Of a stretch of DNA of 64,000 bases, positions 47,954 to 55,366 are shown piece by piece. The notes below the pieces were generated by a model, which saw only the letters and a program-made list of their open reading frames with translations, was not told the DNA's origin and ran no database searches. Position 1 is the first letter of the stretch. Each line of letters opens with the position of its first letter. Where the stretch lies: NCBI GenBank assembly GCA_022843485.1, contig JALHNM010000004.1, positions 62,001 through 126,000 of the forward strand. The letters run 5' to 3'. Source of the DNA: Fimbriimonadaceae bacterium. GTDB taxonomy: Bacteria > Armatimonadota > Fimbriimonadia > Fimbriimonadales > Fimbriimonadaceae. Both the position numbers and the translations under genes were made by a program.

Positions 47954-48031
47954 GCGGGCTCCCCCCGCTCGCCCCGGGACTCCCCTTCTCGCCACGCCCC
48001 GTGGTCCGGTGCTAGACTGGGGCCGGATCCG

Positions 48032-48520
48032 ATGCCCAAGACCAAGTCCGGTTCCCCGCGAGAGCGGCTCGACGATCTCGACCGTGCGATCCTGAGGCTC
48101 CTCCAGGACGACGGCCGGATCTCGAACGCCGAACTCGCCCGCCGGGTCGGACTCTCGCCCCCGTCCGTTCTCCAACGCGTCCGTCGACTCGAGACCCTTG
48201 GCTTCGTCCAGCGCTACTGCGCCCACCTCGACCCAGGCAAGATGGGGTTCTCCCTCACCGTGTTCGCGATGGTCAGCATCTCGCTCCATCACGAGGAGGC
48301 GATCGAGACCTTCCGCCGGGCCGTCACCGACATCCCCGAGGTGCTCGAGTGTTTCCACGTGAGCGGCGACTTCGATTTCCTCTTGCGCGTGCTGGTCCGA
48401 GACATGGCGGACTACGAGCGCCTGATCCGGGAGCGCCTCAGCCGCATCGGGGGCATCGGCAAGATCCATAGCAGCTTCGTCCTCGCCACGACGAAGTCCA
48501 CGTGCGTGCTACCCCTATGA
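48032..48520 (+). CDS. Lrp/AsnC family transcriptional regulator
   Basis: A 162-residue feast/famine regulator. The N-terminal winged helix-turn-helix (LDDLDRAILRLLQDDGRISNAELARRVGLSPPSVLQRVRRLE) is followed by a RAM/AsnC effector domain (MVSISL, then IPEVLECFHVSGDFDFLLRVLVRDM). It starts at the ATG at 48032, 13 bases after a TAGACT element. Its stop overlaps the next gene's start (ATGA), so it probably controls or co-varies with the acetyltransferase. It is divergent from pepF and may regulate that gene too. Confidence 0.92.
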   Translation: MPKTKSGSPRERLDDLDRAILRLLQDDGRISNAELARRVGLSPPSVLQRVRRLETLGFVQRYCAHLDPGKMGFSLTVFAMVSISLHHEEAIETFRRAVTDIPEVLECFHVSGDFDFLLRVLVRDMADYERLIRERLSRIGGIGKIHSSFVLATTKSTCVLPL

Positions 48521-49662
48521 CGATCGACGTCCGCCCCGTCTCCTCGCCGGAAGACCACGCCGCCTTCCGAGAGGTCGTGAACTGGACGTACCGGAACTCG
48601 GCGCCCGAAGGCCCCGACGACGGCCCTGATCCGGGGGAGACGCGCTTCCTCGGTCGGGTCGACGGCCGGCCGGCCACTGCCTGCCAGGTCTTCGACTACA
48701 CCGTTGCACGCGGGCCCGCCGACCTCCCGTGCGGGGCGGTCGCCGCCGTCGCGACCCTCGCCCCATACCGCCGGTCGGGCGTGGGCGGGAAGCTCATGCG
48801 CGAGGTCGTCCGGTGGATGTGCTCCCGAGGGACGGCCCTCTCCGCCCTCTACCCGTACCGTGAGACTTACTACCGAAAGTTCGGCTACGCGAGCTGCGGG
48901 TGGCGGTGGGAAGTCACCTGCCCGACGGCCCGGATCCCCGAGGTGCGGTCCGAACTGCCGGTGCGCCAGGTCAGTCCGGACGAGGTTTCCGTCTTCTCCG
49001 AGGTCTACGACCCGTTCGTCCGCCGTCGGTCCGGCGGGTTCTTGCGGGGGGCGGCGGACTGGACCGATAGGCTCGGGATCAAGGCCCCTACCCTCTACGC
49101 GATCGGAGACCCGATGGAGGCCTACGCGATGGCCACCCTCAAGGAGTTCTGGGGCACCGTCCAGGTCGGGGAGTGCGCCTGGTCGACCCCCCGCGGGCAC
49201 CTCGCCCTGTTCGACCTCTTCGCCCGCCTCGCGAGTAACCAGGCCCAGGTCAAGTGGCACGAACCCCCCGATTCCCCGACCCTAGCCCACCACTCCGACC
49301 AGGGGATCGACGCCGAGCTCGACCGCCCCTCTATGTTCCGGGTCGTCGATCTGGTCGCCGCCTTGAAGGCCCTGCGCCCCGAGACCGAAGGGGCCTTCTC
49401 GTTCGCCGTCCGGGACGAGGTCCTGCCCGGGAACGACGGTCCGTGGCAGGTCTCGTTCCGGGACGGGGAGGTCTCCGTGGAGCCCGGCGGGCCGCCCGAC
49501 TTCACCCTCGACGTCCGCCCCTTGAGCCAAGCCGTCCTCGGTTCGCCGGGCCTTCTCGAGCTCGCCGGACAGGGGCTCGTCGAAGTCGCCCGCCCGGCGG
49601 GTCTGCTCGCTGCGGCCCAGCTTTGGACCCCGGTGCCCGTCGTCTGCATGGACTTCTTCTAA
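48517..49662 (+). CDS. Eis-like GNAT acetyltransferase
   Basis: A 381-residue protein of the Eis type: an N-terminal GNAT domain (acetyl-CoA loop in LAPYRRSGVGGKLMREV), a second degenerate GNAT-like domain and a C-terminal SCP2-like domain (residues about 285-380). The C-terminal residue is Phe (MDFF), as in Eis enzymes, where the free carboxylate takes part in catalysis. Eis relatives acetylate aminoglycosides, peptides or protein lysines; the substrate here is unknown. It is translationally coupled to the Lrp regulator. Confidence 0.85.
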   Translation: MTIDVRPVSSPEDHAAFREVVNWTYRNSAPEGPDDGPDPGETRFLGRVDGRPATACQVFDYTVARGPADLPCGAVAAVATLAPYRRSGVGGKLMREVVRWMCSRGTALSALYPYRETYYRKFGYASCGWRWEVTCPTARIPEVRSELPVRQVSPDEVSVFSEVYDPFVRRRSGGFLRGAADWTDRLGIKAPTLYAIGDPMEAYAMATLKEFWGTVQVGECAWSTPRGHLALFDLFARLASNQAQVKWHEPPDSPTLAHHSDQGIDAELDRPSMFRVVDLVAALKALRPETEGAFSFAVRDEVLPGNDGPWQVSFRDGEVSVEPGGPPDFTLDVRPLSQAVLGSPGLLELAGQGLVEVARPAGLLAAAQLWTPVPVVCMDFF

Positions 49663-49690
49663 GGCTTCCGGCTCATCTTGCTCCCTCTCG

Positions 49691-49715
49691 CCCCGCCTGG
49701 CCGAGTAAGGCGGGG
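49691..49715 (+). terminator. Terminator between acetyltransferase gene and rpmB
   Basis: CCCCGCCT (49691-49698) pairs with AGGCGGGG (49708-49715) around a nine-base loop and is followed by TATCTTT. Confidence 0.75.
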
Positions 49716-49756
49716 TATCTTTCCCCTTCGCGTCCCTCGTGGGGACGGAGGGAAGT

Positions 49757-50026
49757 ATGGCGAAGGTCTGTCAGGTCAGCGGCAAGCGGGCGAACCACGC
49801 GAAGCACATTCGGCACCGTCACTCGGGCCAGTGGAAGTTCCGCGCCCCGAAGAAGAACCGGACGCAGGACGTCAACCTCCAGCGGGTCACCATCAATACC
49901 CCCTCCGGCCGTGTCCGCCTCGTCGTCGCCACGTCGGTGATCAAGAGCGCCGAGTTCTCCGCCGTCGTGTGCGGACTCAAGCCGGTCCCGAAGGCCTGGC
50001 GCCAGAAAGTCGGCTACGACCTCTGA
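49757..50026 (+). CDS. rpmB: 50S ribosomal protein L28
   Basis: An 89-residue L28, recognised by MAKVCQVSGKR at the N-terminus, the NHAKHIRHRHSGQWKFR segment and NLQRVTINTPSGRVRLVVATSVIKS. It has a good GGAGGGA ribosome site seven bases before the ATG. It lacks the CxxC zinc pair of some L28 forms. It stands alone, without rpmG. Confidence 0.93.
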   Translation: MAKVCQVSGKRANHAKHIRHRHSGQWKFRAPKKNRTQDVNLQRVTINTPSGRVRLVVATSVIKSAEFSAVVCGLKPVPKAWRQKVGYDL

Positions 50027-50068
50027 GACCCTGCAAACGCCCTTAGGGCTCCCGACGAAGGACGGGGA

Positions 50069-50503
50069 GTGACGGAGCGCCTTCTCTGGGCCCTCATGGC
50101 CTGCTCGAGCGGATGGATGGCGGGCGTAGCCTGGTACACCCAACTCGTCCACTACCCTGCGTTCCGGTACGTCCGGGACGACCGATGGCCTGACTTCCAC
50201 GCGTTCCACTCGACTTTCACCGGCTTCGTGGTCGTGGGCCCGATGCTCCTCCAGGCCGCCTCGACGCTCGCAGTGGTGGCGCTTCGGCCCCGGGGGTGGG
50301 AGGCGTGGGTCGCCGTCGCCCTCATGGCGTTCTCGTTCGGCTGGACGCTCGTGGTGAGCGGGCCGCTCCACGGGCCCCTCAGCGGGTCGCTCGACACGAC
50401 TGTCCTGGACCGCCTCATCGCGAGCGGCTGGGTTCGGGCCGTCGCCTGGACCCTGCAAGCCGTCTTCGCCCTCGCCCTCCTCGTCGCGCCGAGGTCGATC
50501 TGA
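50069..50503 (+). CDS. Four-helix membrane protein, unknown function
   Basis: A 144-residue protein with four hydrophobic segments (about residues 5-25, 48-70, 78-98 and 120-140). The first loop has WYTQLVHYPAFRYV and DFHAFHSTFT, carrying several His and aromatic residues. It vaguely resembles DUF1772-type small membrane proteins. It starts at a GTG 42 bases after rpmB. No function can be assigned. Confidence 0.6.
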   Translation: MTERLLWALMACSSGWMAGVAWYTQLVHYPAFRYVRDDRWPDFHAFHSTFTGFVVVGPMLLQAASTLAVVALRPRGWEAWVAVALMAFSFGWTLVVSGPLHGPLSGSLDTTVLDRLIASGWVRAVAWTLQAVFALALLVAPRSI

Positions 50504-50531
50504 ACCGAAGTCAGGGTACGATCCGGTATAG

Positions 50532-50894
50532 GTGAAGAGGCGTCTCCTCCTGGCCCTGGTGGTCGGACTGCTCGGTCTCGTGCAGGCCGCCCCTCTGTGG
50601 GCCCAGGCCGCGGACGGGCCCGAGCGGACGGCGTGTTGCTGCGAGGGCCGGGCCTGCTCCGACTGTGCCTGTTGGTCCGACTCGCAGCCCTCACCTGAAG
50701 CCTCGGCCGTGGCCCCGGCTCCACCCGGCTTCACCCTCGCCCTTTTAGAAGCGCTGCCCCGCCTTCCCGACCCGCCTGTGCCAACCGGCCGGTGGGAGCG
50801 GGACGAGGGACGCCCGGCTCGCCTGAGCCGCGGACCCCCTGGCCGTTCCCGGCCCCGCTCGCCTCCCTCTCTGGTCACCGATCACGCCGCCTAG
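50532..50894 (+). CDS. Small Cys-rich exported protein
   Basis: A 120-residue ORF starting at a GTG, with a strong signal peptide (residues 1-25). The mature N-terminus is packed with cysteines (TACCCEGRACSDCACW, six Cys in 16 residues), which suggests metal binding or disulfides. The rest is Pro- and Arg-rich and contains an RGPP motif like that of DUF2946-type small proteins of metal-resistance loci. The next open reading frame follows in the same frame immediately after its TAG. Function unknown. Confidence 0.5.
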   Translation: MKRRLLLALVVGLLGLVQAAPLWAQAADGPERTACCCEGRACSDCACWSDSQPSPEASAVAPAPPGFTLALLEALPRLPDPPVPTGRWERDEGRPARLSRGPPGRSRPRSPPSLVTDHAA

Positions 50895-50951
50895 CGTGCG
50901 GCGCTCGTCCCCGTCGGCCCTTCGCCGACCGACTCGACCGGAGACACCACT

Positions 50952-51578
50952 ATCATCAAGACCACCCTCATCGGGCTTGCCCTCGGGCTTGCCACCATCG
51001 CCGTCGCCCAGGATGAAGAGCGAATGGCCCCGACGTGAGCCGGGTGCGCCGCTGAGGCGCGAACGCTCCGTGCGGGCGAGATCGCAGACCGTTGGACGCT
51101 CAACACCCGGTTCCTGGCGACGGGAGACCCGGACACCGACCGTCGTCTCACCCTTGACTCCCGGGTCACCCCCCGGCTGTCGCTGGGCCTCGAGTACACC
51201 CCGGGCCGCCGGGAGGTGCTTCCTAGGGGGAGTTGGTTCGTCTCGAGCCAGACCCGCTCGGCGCCGAGTGTCGTGGTCGGGTTCACCGCCGACCGCCTCT
51301 CCACGCCGGAAGGGCACGCGGCGTTCCTGACGTTCGCTCGGAGCGAGGAGGGCTCGCCGCTCACCCCGTTCGCGAGCGTGAAGTACGGGACGGCCGACGG
51401 GAGCGTCACATTCCCCTTCGGCGCCAACCTCGCCCTCGGGCCGGGGTGGGTCGTGCAGGCGGTGAACGACGGCAAGACCACCCACCTTGTCCTCTCACGT
51501 CACCGCGACGGTCGGACCCTGAGCTTCGTGCTGGCCCGGAGCCGCTATCCCGGATTCCAGCTGTCCGTCGGCTTCTAG
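50952..51578 (+). pseudogene. Outer-membrane-like protein with in-frame TGA
   Basis: A single frame encodes a signal peptide (KTTLIGLALGLATIAVAQ), then at codon 29 a TGA (51036-51038), then about 180 residues of beta-rich sequence ending in a Phe (FQLSVGF), as in outer-membrane barrels. No ATG, GTG or TTG exists in frame upstream; the best placed start is an ATC at 50952, eight bases after GGAG. The TGA context reads Thr-TGA-Ala-Gly-Cys, which would be a Sec-x-x-Cys motif if decoded, with a GCGCC/GGCGC hairpin seven bases after it. Two defects in one gene make a decaying gene more likely. Confidence 0.45.
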
Positions 51579-51604
51579 CCTCGGCCAGCGTAGACGTTCG
51601 GGCC

Positions 51605-51621
51605 CCTCCCCTTTGGGGAGG
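51605..51621 (+). terminator. Hairpin after the outer-membrane-like gene
   Basis: CCTCCCC (51605-51611), loop TTT, GGGGAGG (51615-51621). It has no U-tract. A second stem, GCCCCAGG/CCTGGGGC, spans 51638-51667. Confidence 0.5.
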
Positions 51622-51682
51622 CGCCGGTGGCATGCCCGCCCCAGGGTCTTTCGTGCCTTCCTGGGGCTGTGACCTGCTCCGT

Positions 51683-51727
51683 GCGGGCCGAAAGCCCGCG
51701 GACCGGGGTGCGGGCTAGAAAGCCCGC
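51683..51727. repeat. Pair of near-identical GCGGGC hairpins
   Basis: GCGGGC-CGAAA-GCCCGC (51683-51699) and GCGGGCT-AGAA-AGCCCGC (51710-51727) are two copies of a short hairpin, 27 bases apart. They look like a small dispersed intergenic palindrome and lie upstream of the second DinB gene. Confidence 0.7.
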
Positions 51728-51746
51728 GCTCCGAGGGGCGGGCGTG

Positions 51747-51752
51747 TATGCT
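51747..51752 (+). promoter_or_regulatory. -10-like hexamer for the second DinB gene
   Basis: TATGCT ends eight bases before the ATG at 51761, with TGGGGGCC between and no ribosome site. Confidence 0.4.
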
Positions 51753-51760
51753 TGGGGGCC

Positions 51761-52243
51761 ATGAGCGACTTCGCTTCGGCTTGGAACCTGTCGCGGGGAA
51801 GGTTCGAAGAGGCTCTCGCGGGCCTCTCCCAAACCCAGTTGAACTGGCGCAGCCACCCCGGTGCGCTGACCCTCGGGGAGATGGCCCTCCACGTCGCGGG
51901 GGTCGAAGTCTTCTTCGCGTCCCAACTCACGGGCCGCACCCCGGACGGAATGGCCGCCCGACTCACGGAGGCCGCGACCGACGGGGTCGTCAACGACCAC
52001 CCCTTCCCCTTCTCGGCCGCCGAGACCACCCCCGAGTTGGTCGCTGAAGCCCACCGGGTCGGCCGCGAGTGGTGGGGCCCCCTCGCCTCGGACCCCATCG
52101 AGGAGATCCGCAACAAGAGCCTGACGAGCGCCCTGGGGCCCGTCATCACCGGCGACGGCGCCCTCGCCCGCCTCTCCTTCCACGCCGCCTACCACCAAGG
52201 CCAGGCCCACCTCTACCGCACTTCCCCCGGCTTCCCAGCGTGA
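51761..52243 (+). CDS. DinB family protein (second copy)
   Basis: A 160-residue DinB-like four-helix protein. Candidate metal ligands are His in EMALHVAGVEVFF and the C-terminal LSFHAAYHQGQAHLYR, which has the same HxxYHxGQ arrangement as the DinB protein at 18135-18554. Overall identity between the two is low, so this is a divergent paralogue rather than a recent duplicate. Enzymatic role unknown. Confidence 0.8.
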   Translation: MSDFASAWNLSRGRFEEALAGLSQTQLNWRSHPGALTLGEMALHVAGVEVFFASQLTGRTPDGMAARLTEAATDGVVNDHPFPFSAAETTPELVAEAHRVGREWWGPLASDPIEEIRNKSLTSALGPVITGDGALARLSFHAAYHQGQAHLYRTSPGFPA

Positions 52244-52284
52244 TCAACGAGAGATCAGCGCCCTCGTAGTTTTACTTGATTTGC

Positions 52285-52296
52285 GGGGGGGGGGGG
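52285..52296. repeat. Twelve-base poly-G tract
   Basis: An uninterrupted run of 12 G lies 20 bases upstream of the TATAAT box of the next gene. Such tracts slip readily during replication. It does not lie between recognisable -35 and -10 boxes. Confidence 0.9.
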
Positions 52297-52316
52297 TAAG
52301 AGACGTGATCGGTCGC

Positions 52317-52322
52317 TATAAT
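52317..52322 (+). promoter_or_regulatory. Consensus -10 box TATAAT
   Basis: A perfect TATAAT ends nine bases before the GTG at 52332, so transcription would begin almost at the start codon. No -35 box is evident upstream. Confidence 0.6.
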
Positions 52323-52331
52323 TAGCGTACG

Positions 52332-52781
52332 GTGGTTGCGAGAACATTAGTCGGGAATAGTTGCCTGATCCTGGGGGTGCTCGCTCTTTCAGTGGGCGCG
52401 GTGATCGCCGGTTCTGGCCAGGACATGTTCCTTCTGCCCGGGACTCACCGCATTATCGGCAACCCGGGCGAACAGGAGACCGTGTTCGATGCCACTTGGG
52501 TGAACGCCTCCCTTCGACCCGTTTGGGTGACCGCCCCGCGTGCAGCCTGTGGGAGCTCGGCGACGCCGCTCTTGGAACTGCGACCGCTCAGCTTCGTTCA
52601 CCGTACCTACCGGCTTCCGCTTGCTTCGAGCTCTCGAAGGAGAATCGACGCCGTGCTCTTCGAGGCAACGCAAGAGAGCTCGACCAGGACTTTTCCAGTG
52701 AGGTTCAAGGATGGCGGACGCCTTGCTATCGTCGAGGCGTCTTCTCACGCAGGTGGAAGTGAGCCTCGTTGTGGACCTTAG
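52332..52781 (+). CDS. Exported DUF1573-like protein
   Basis: A 149-residue protein with a signal peptide (residues 1-26). The mature part resembles the Ig-like DUF1573 fold: FDATWVNASLRPVWVTAPRAACGSS is the usual N-terminal strand pair followed by a Cys-Gly, and FPVRFKDGG a later strand. It is the first gene of a lower-GC three-gene cassette and probably starts from a leaderless transcript. Function unknown. Confidence 0.55.
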   Translation: MVARTLVGNSCLILGVLALSVGAVIAGSGQDMFLLPGTHRIIGNPGEQETVFDATWVNASLRPVWVTAPRAACGSSATPLLELRPLSFVHRTYRLPLASSSRRRIDAVLFEATQESSTRTFPVRFKDGGRLAIVEASSHAGGSEPRCGP

Positions 52782-52941
52782 ACGATTGCCATTCTTGGCC
52801 TGACGGCGAGACTTGGTATCGGATGACCAAGGAGGCGATCCTTTCGAACCGCGCTCAGAGAGTCGATCTCCAGGCGTAGGAGAAGCTTAAGAGAGGCGAA
52901 CAGCCGTTTTCAGCGAAGAAAGAACCAGGAGAAAAGAACCC

Positions 52942-53394
52942 ATGAACAGAGATCGGAAGAAACGTAGAGAGAACCAGCGTGAACTTGCCAGTCAACAGCG
53001 TCTAGGCATTCGAGACGGCGCTTCAGTGCAACCCCCTCGGGGCATTTTCGGACGCGATGCGATCCTTCGTGGCCTCGCGGCTATGTGCCTCCTGAGTGGG
53101 CCGATGAGTGCGGGTGCAGGGCTGGGAGATTGCCAGCCGTTCGACGTCAAGATCCAGCCGAGCGTTTGTGCCCAGGTCCCCGGTTGCACGTCGAGCTTGT
53201 GCTGGGAGTGGAGATACAGGGACGCTGAGTGCAGGATTGCGATCATCTGGTGCACGATCGGAACCGGTCCTGTCGAGGCTGTGCGGTGGAACGGGTCTTG
53301 CCTTTCGACCGGTCCGCTGGGATCATGCAAGTGCGATGAATTCTGGGACTCCGGTCTCAGGACGACCGTAACAAGCGAGAGTTGCGCAGTATGA
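52942..53394 (+). CDS. Cys-rich putative exported protein, no known family
   Basis: A 150-residue protein with a long, strongly basic N-terminus (residues 1-42), one hydrophobic segment (about 43-60) and a C-terminal part with ten cysteines after it, many spaced as in a disulfide-rich domain (for example CAQVPGCTSSLCWEW). The codon usage and GC content are lower than in neighbours. No family recognised. Its stop overlaps the next gene's ATG (ATGA), so the two are translationally coupled. Confidence 0.55.
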   Translation: MNRDRKKRRENQRELASQQRLGIRDGASVQPPRGIFGRDAILRGLAAMCLLSGPMSAGAGLGDCQPFDVKIQPSVCAQVPGCTSSLCWEWRYRDAECRIAIIWCTIGTGPVEAVRWNGSCLSTGPLGSCKCDEFWDSGLRTTVTSESCAV

Positions 53395-54377
53395 GAAGCA
53401 GCAATACCGCCTTGACCCTCTTGTCGTTATCCTTCGCCGTCCTCCTGGGATCGCAAGCGGTGGCCCAGTCGTTCGAGCTCAGAGGCACCCTCACCCACTT
53501 CGGTGATCCGAGCGTGGAGCCGAATCGCGAGGCCGACGCTATCGTGGAAGGGATGCGCCAAAGGGGGCAGAACGAAGAAACCTTGGAGCGCAACAGGCTC
53601 GACTTGCGAACACAACTCGAGCGAGCTCGCCGGGATATCGTAGAGGAGGCTACGCTCACCGCCGTCGTCGGCGACGGCTACGCATACCTCGCCAGTCCCG
53701 CGGTGAATCTGAAGGTCGGTATCACCCACTCCCGGAGGCTGACTACGGGTGGTGCGACCATTGATCGAGGGTACCTCGCATCGTTCGTGAGCGTGAAGGA
53801 GGGCGACTCTCTCGATTTGGGGGGCGGAGATTCCGTCCGGCTGGTCCTCACCGGATCGACCGGATCCGGCCTCACGCTCATCCAGGAGCGCCGCTCGGGC
53901 CAGAACACGGTTCGCGAGTACTCGGTCTCCGGAAGGGAAGGCCGGGTGGACGAACGAGTGGTCGCAACCTGGGTAGAAGGCTCGTCTCTCCCCTCGACAG
54001 TTGAGGTGCGACGACGGTTCCTCGATGGTCCCTGGAAGACGTCGTTCACGTTTGAACGCTCGGCGCCAGAGCGGATCACGATCGTGCGGCATCTGCCACA
54101 GGGCCCCGCTTCTCGACTCGAGCTAGAACTCGTCTCCGAGTCGCCCGCACCCGCCGAAATCCCTTGGTCTCTCGTCGTGAACCCCGGCGATCGGGTCATG
54201 GACACTCGAGACGGGGGCGAGCCTGCCCACTACCGGTGGACCGGTAGCCTGCCGACCGAACCGGGGGGGCCCACTGCGTCAACGTCCGGTCAGAGCTGGG
54301 TCTGGCTAGCCGCGGGGCTTGGTTTGCTCAGCGTCGGAGTGGTCGCTCGCGGGCGAAAGAAGGTCACCGGGCCCTGA
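53391..54377 (+). CDS. Exported protein with C-terminal membrane anchor
   Basis: A 328-residue protein with a signal peptide (residues 1-25), a charged helical stretch (about 35-75, EGMRQRGQNEETLERNRLDLRTQLERAR), a long beta-rich region and a single C-terminal hydrophobic segment (SWVWLAAGLGLLSVGVV) followed by RGRKK. This is the layout of a surface or periplasmic protein held by its C-terminus. It shares the lower GC of the two preceding genes. No family recognised. Confidence 0.55.
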   Translation: MRSSNTALTLLSLSFAVLLGSQAVAQSFELRGTLTHFGDPSVEPNREADAIVEGMRQRGQNEETLERNRLDLRTQLERARRDIVEEATLTAVVGDGYAYLASPAVNLKVGITHSRRLTTGGATIDRGYLASFVSVKEGDSLDLGGGDSVRLVLTGSTGSGLTLIQERRSGQNTVREYSVSGREGRVDERVVATWVEGSSLPSTVEVRRRFLDGPWKTSFTFERSAPERITIVRHLPQGPASRLELELVSESPAPAEIPWSLVVNPGDRVMDTRDGGEPAHYRWTGSLPTEPGGPTASTSGQSWVWLAAGLGLLSVGVVARGRKKVTGP

Positions 54378-54436
54378 CCGTCCGAGTCCCCGGGGCTACC
54401 TGACCGCACGCCGGGCCAGGTAGCCTCGAGGGCACC

Positions 54437-55324
54437 GTGACCCGAACCGACCACCAGGATATCCGCATCGGCACCCTCGCCTCGATGAAGGGGGCGCCCG
54501 ACTACCTCCGCCAGATCCTGCCCCACGGGTTCGAGAGCTTCGAGCTCACCATGTGGCGGTTCGTGGAGGACGTCGATCTCGCCGAGACGGCCCGCCAGGT
54601 GAAGGGCGTCCTCGGCGACAAGGCTGTCGTGGCCGCGGTCGGGCTCTACGGCAACCCGCTCCAAGACGAGCAGACGGCCAACGACTGGGAGGTCGTCATC
54701 AAGGCTGCTCGCCTGTTCGGGGCCACCTGTGTCTGCGGCTTCGCGGGCGCGCTTGAGGACCGGCCCGTCGACGAGTCGATCCCCCGGTTCAAGGAGGTCT
54801 TCGGCCCGCTTGCCAAGCTCGCCGAAGACGAGGGCGTCAAGATCGGGTTCGAGAACTGCGACATGGGCGGCTCCTGGGACCGGCCGAAGTGGAACATCGC
54901 CCACGCCCCCCGCGCCTGGGAGATGATGTTCGACGCCGTGCCCAGCGACGCGCTCGGCCTCGAATGGGAGCCCTGCCATCAGATGGTCAGCCTCATCGAC
55001 CCGATCCCCCAGCTCAAACAGTGGGTCGGTAAGGTCGTCCATATCCACGGCAAGGACGCGACGGTCCACTGGGACAAGGTGCGCCGCGACGGCATCCGGT
55101 GCGGCGAGTACGTCGTCCACCACCGCACCCCCGGGTTCGGGGACACGAACTGGACCGACGTGATCTCCATCCTCCGGCTGAACGGCTGGACCGGGGCGAT
55201 CGACATCGAAGGGTGGCACGACCCCGTCTACCGCGACGACCTCGAGATGACCGGCCAGGTCTACGGGCTCAACTATCTCAAGGCCTGCCGCGGCGGCCCC
55301 TACGTCCCGAACCCGACGACCTGA
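54437..55324 (+). CDS. Sugar phosphate isomerase/epimerase family protein
   Basis: A 295-residue TIM-barrel protein of the xylose-isomerase-like / AP endonuclease 2 family. Metal-ligand-type residues are in KIGFENCDMGG, GLEWEPCHQM, VVHIHGKDA and GAIDIEGWHDP. The family includes inosose dehydratases and 3-dehydroshikimate dehydratases; the substrate here is unknown. It starts at a GTG. A related protein lies at 63016-63876. Confidence 0.85.
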   Translation: MTRTDHQDIRIGTLASMKGAPDYLRQILPHGFESFELTMWRFVEDVDLAETARQVKGVLGDKAVVAAVGLYGNPLQDEQTANDWEVVIKAARLFGATCVCGFAGALEDRPVDESIPRFKEVFGPLAKLAEDEGVKIGFENCDMGGSWDRPKWNIAHAPRAWEMMFDAVPSDALGLEWEPCHQMVSLIDPIPQLKQWVGKVVHIHGKDATVHWDKVRRDGIRCGEYVVHHRTPGFGDTNWTDVISILRLNGWTGAIDIEGWHDPVYRDDLEMTGQVYGLNYLKACRGGPYVPNPTT

Positions 55325-55366
55325 GGCCCTCCTCCCGGGGCAGGGAAGAGGGCGCCTTGCGCGGTG

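Noticed and set aside
52285-52322. Phase-variable promoter through the G12 tract
   Set aside because: The tract is not between recognisable -35 and -10 elements, so a length change would not alter promoter spacing; it is kept only as a homopolymer.
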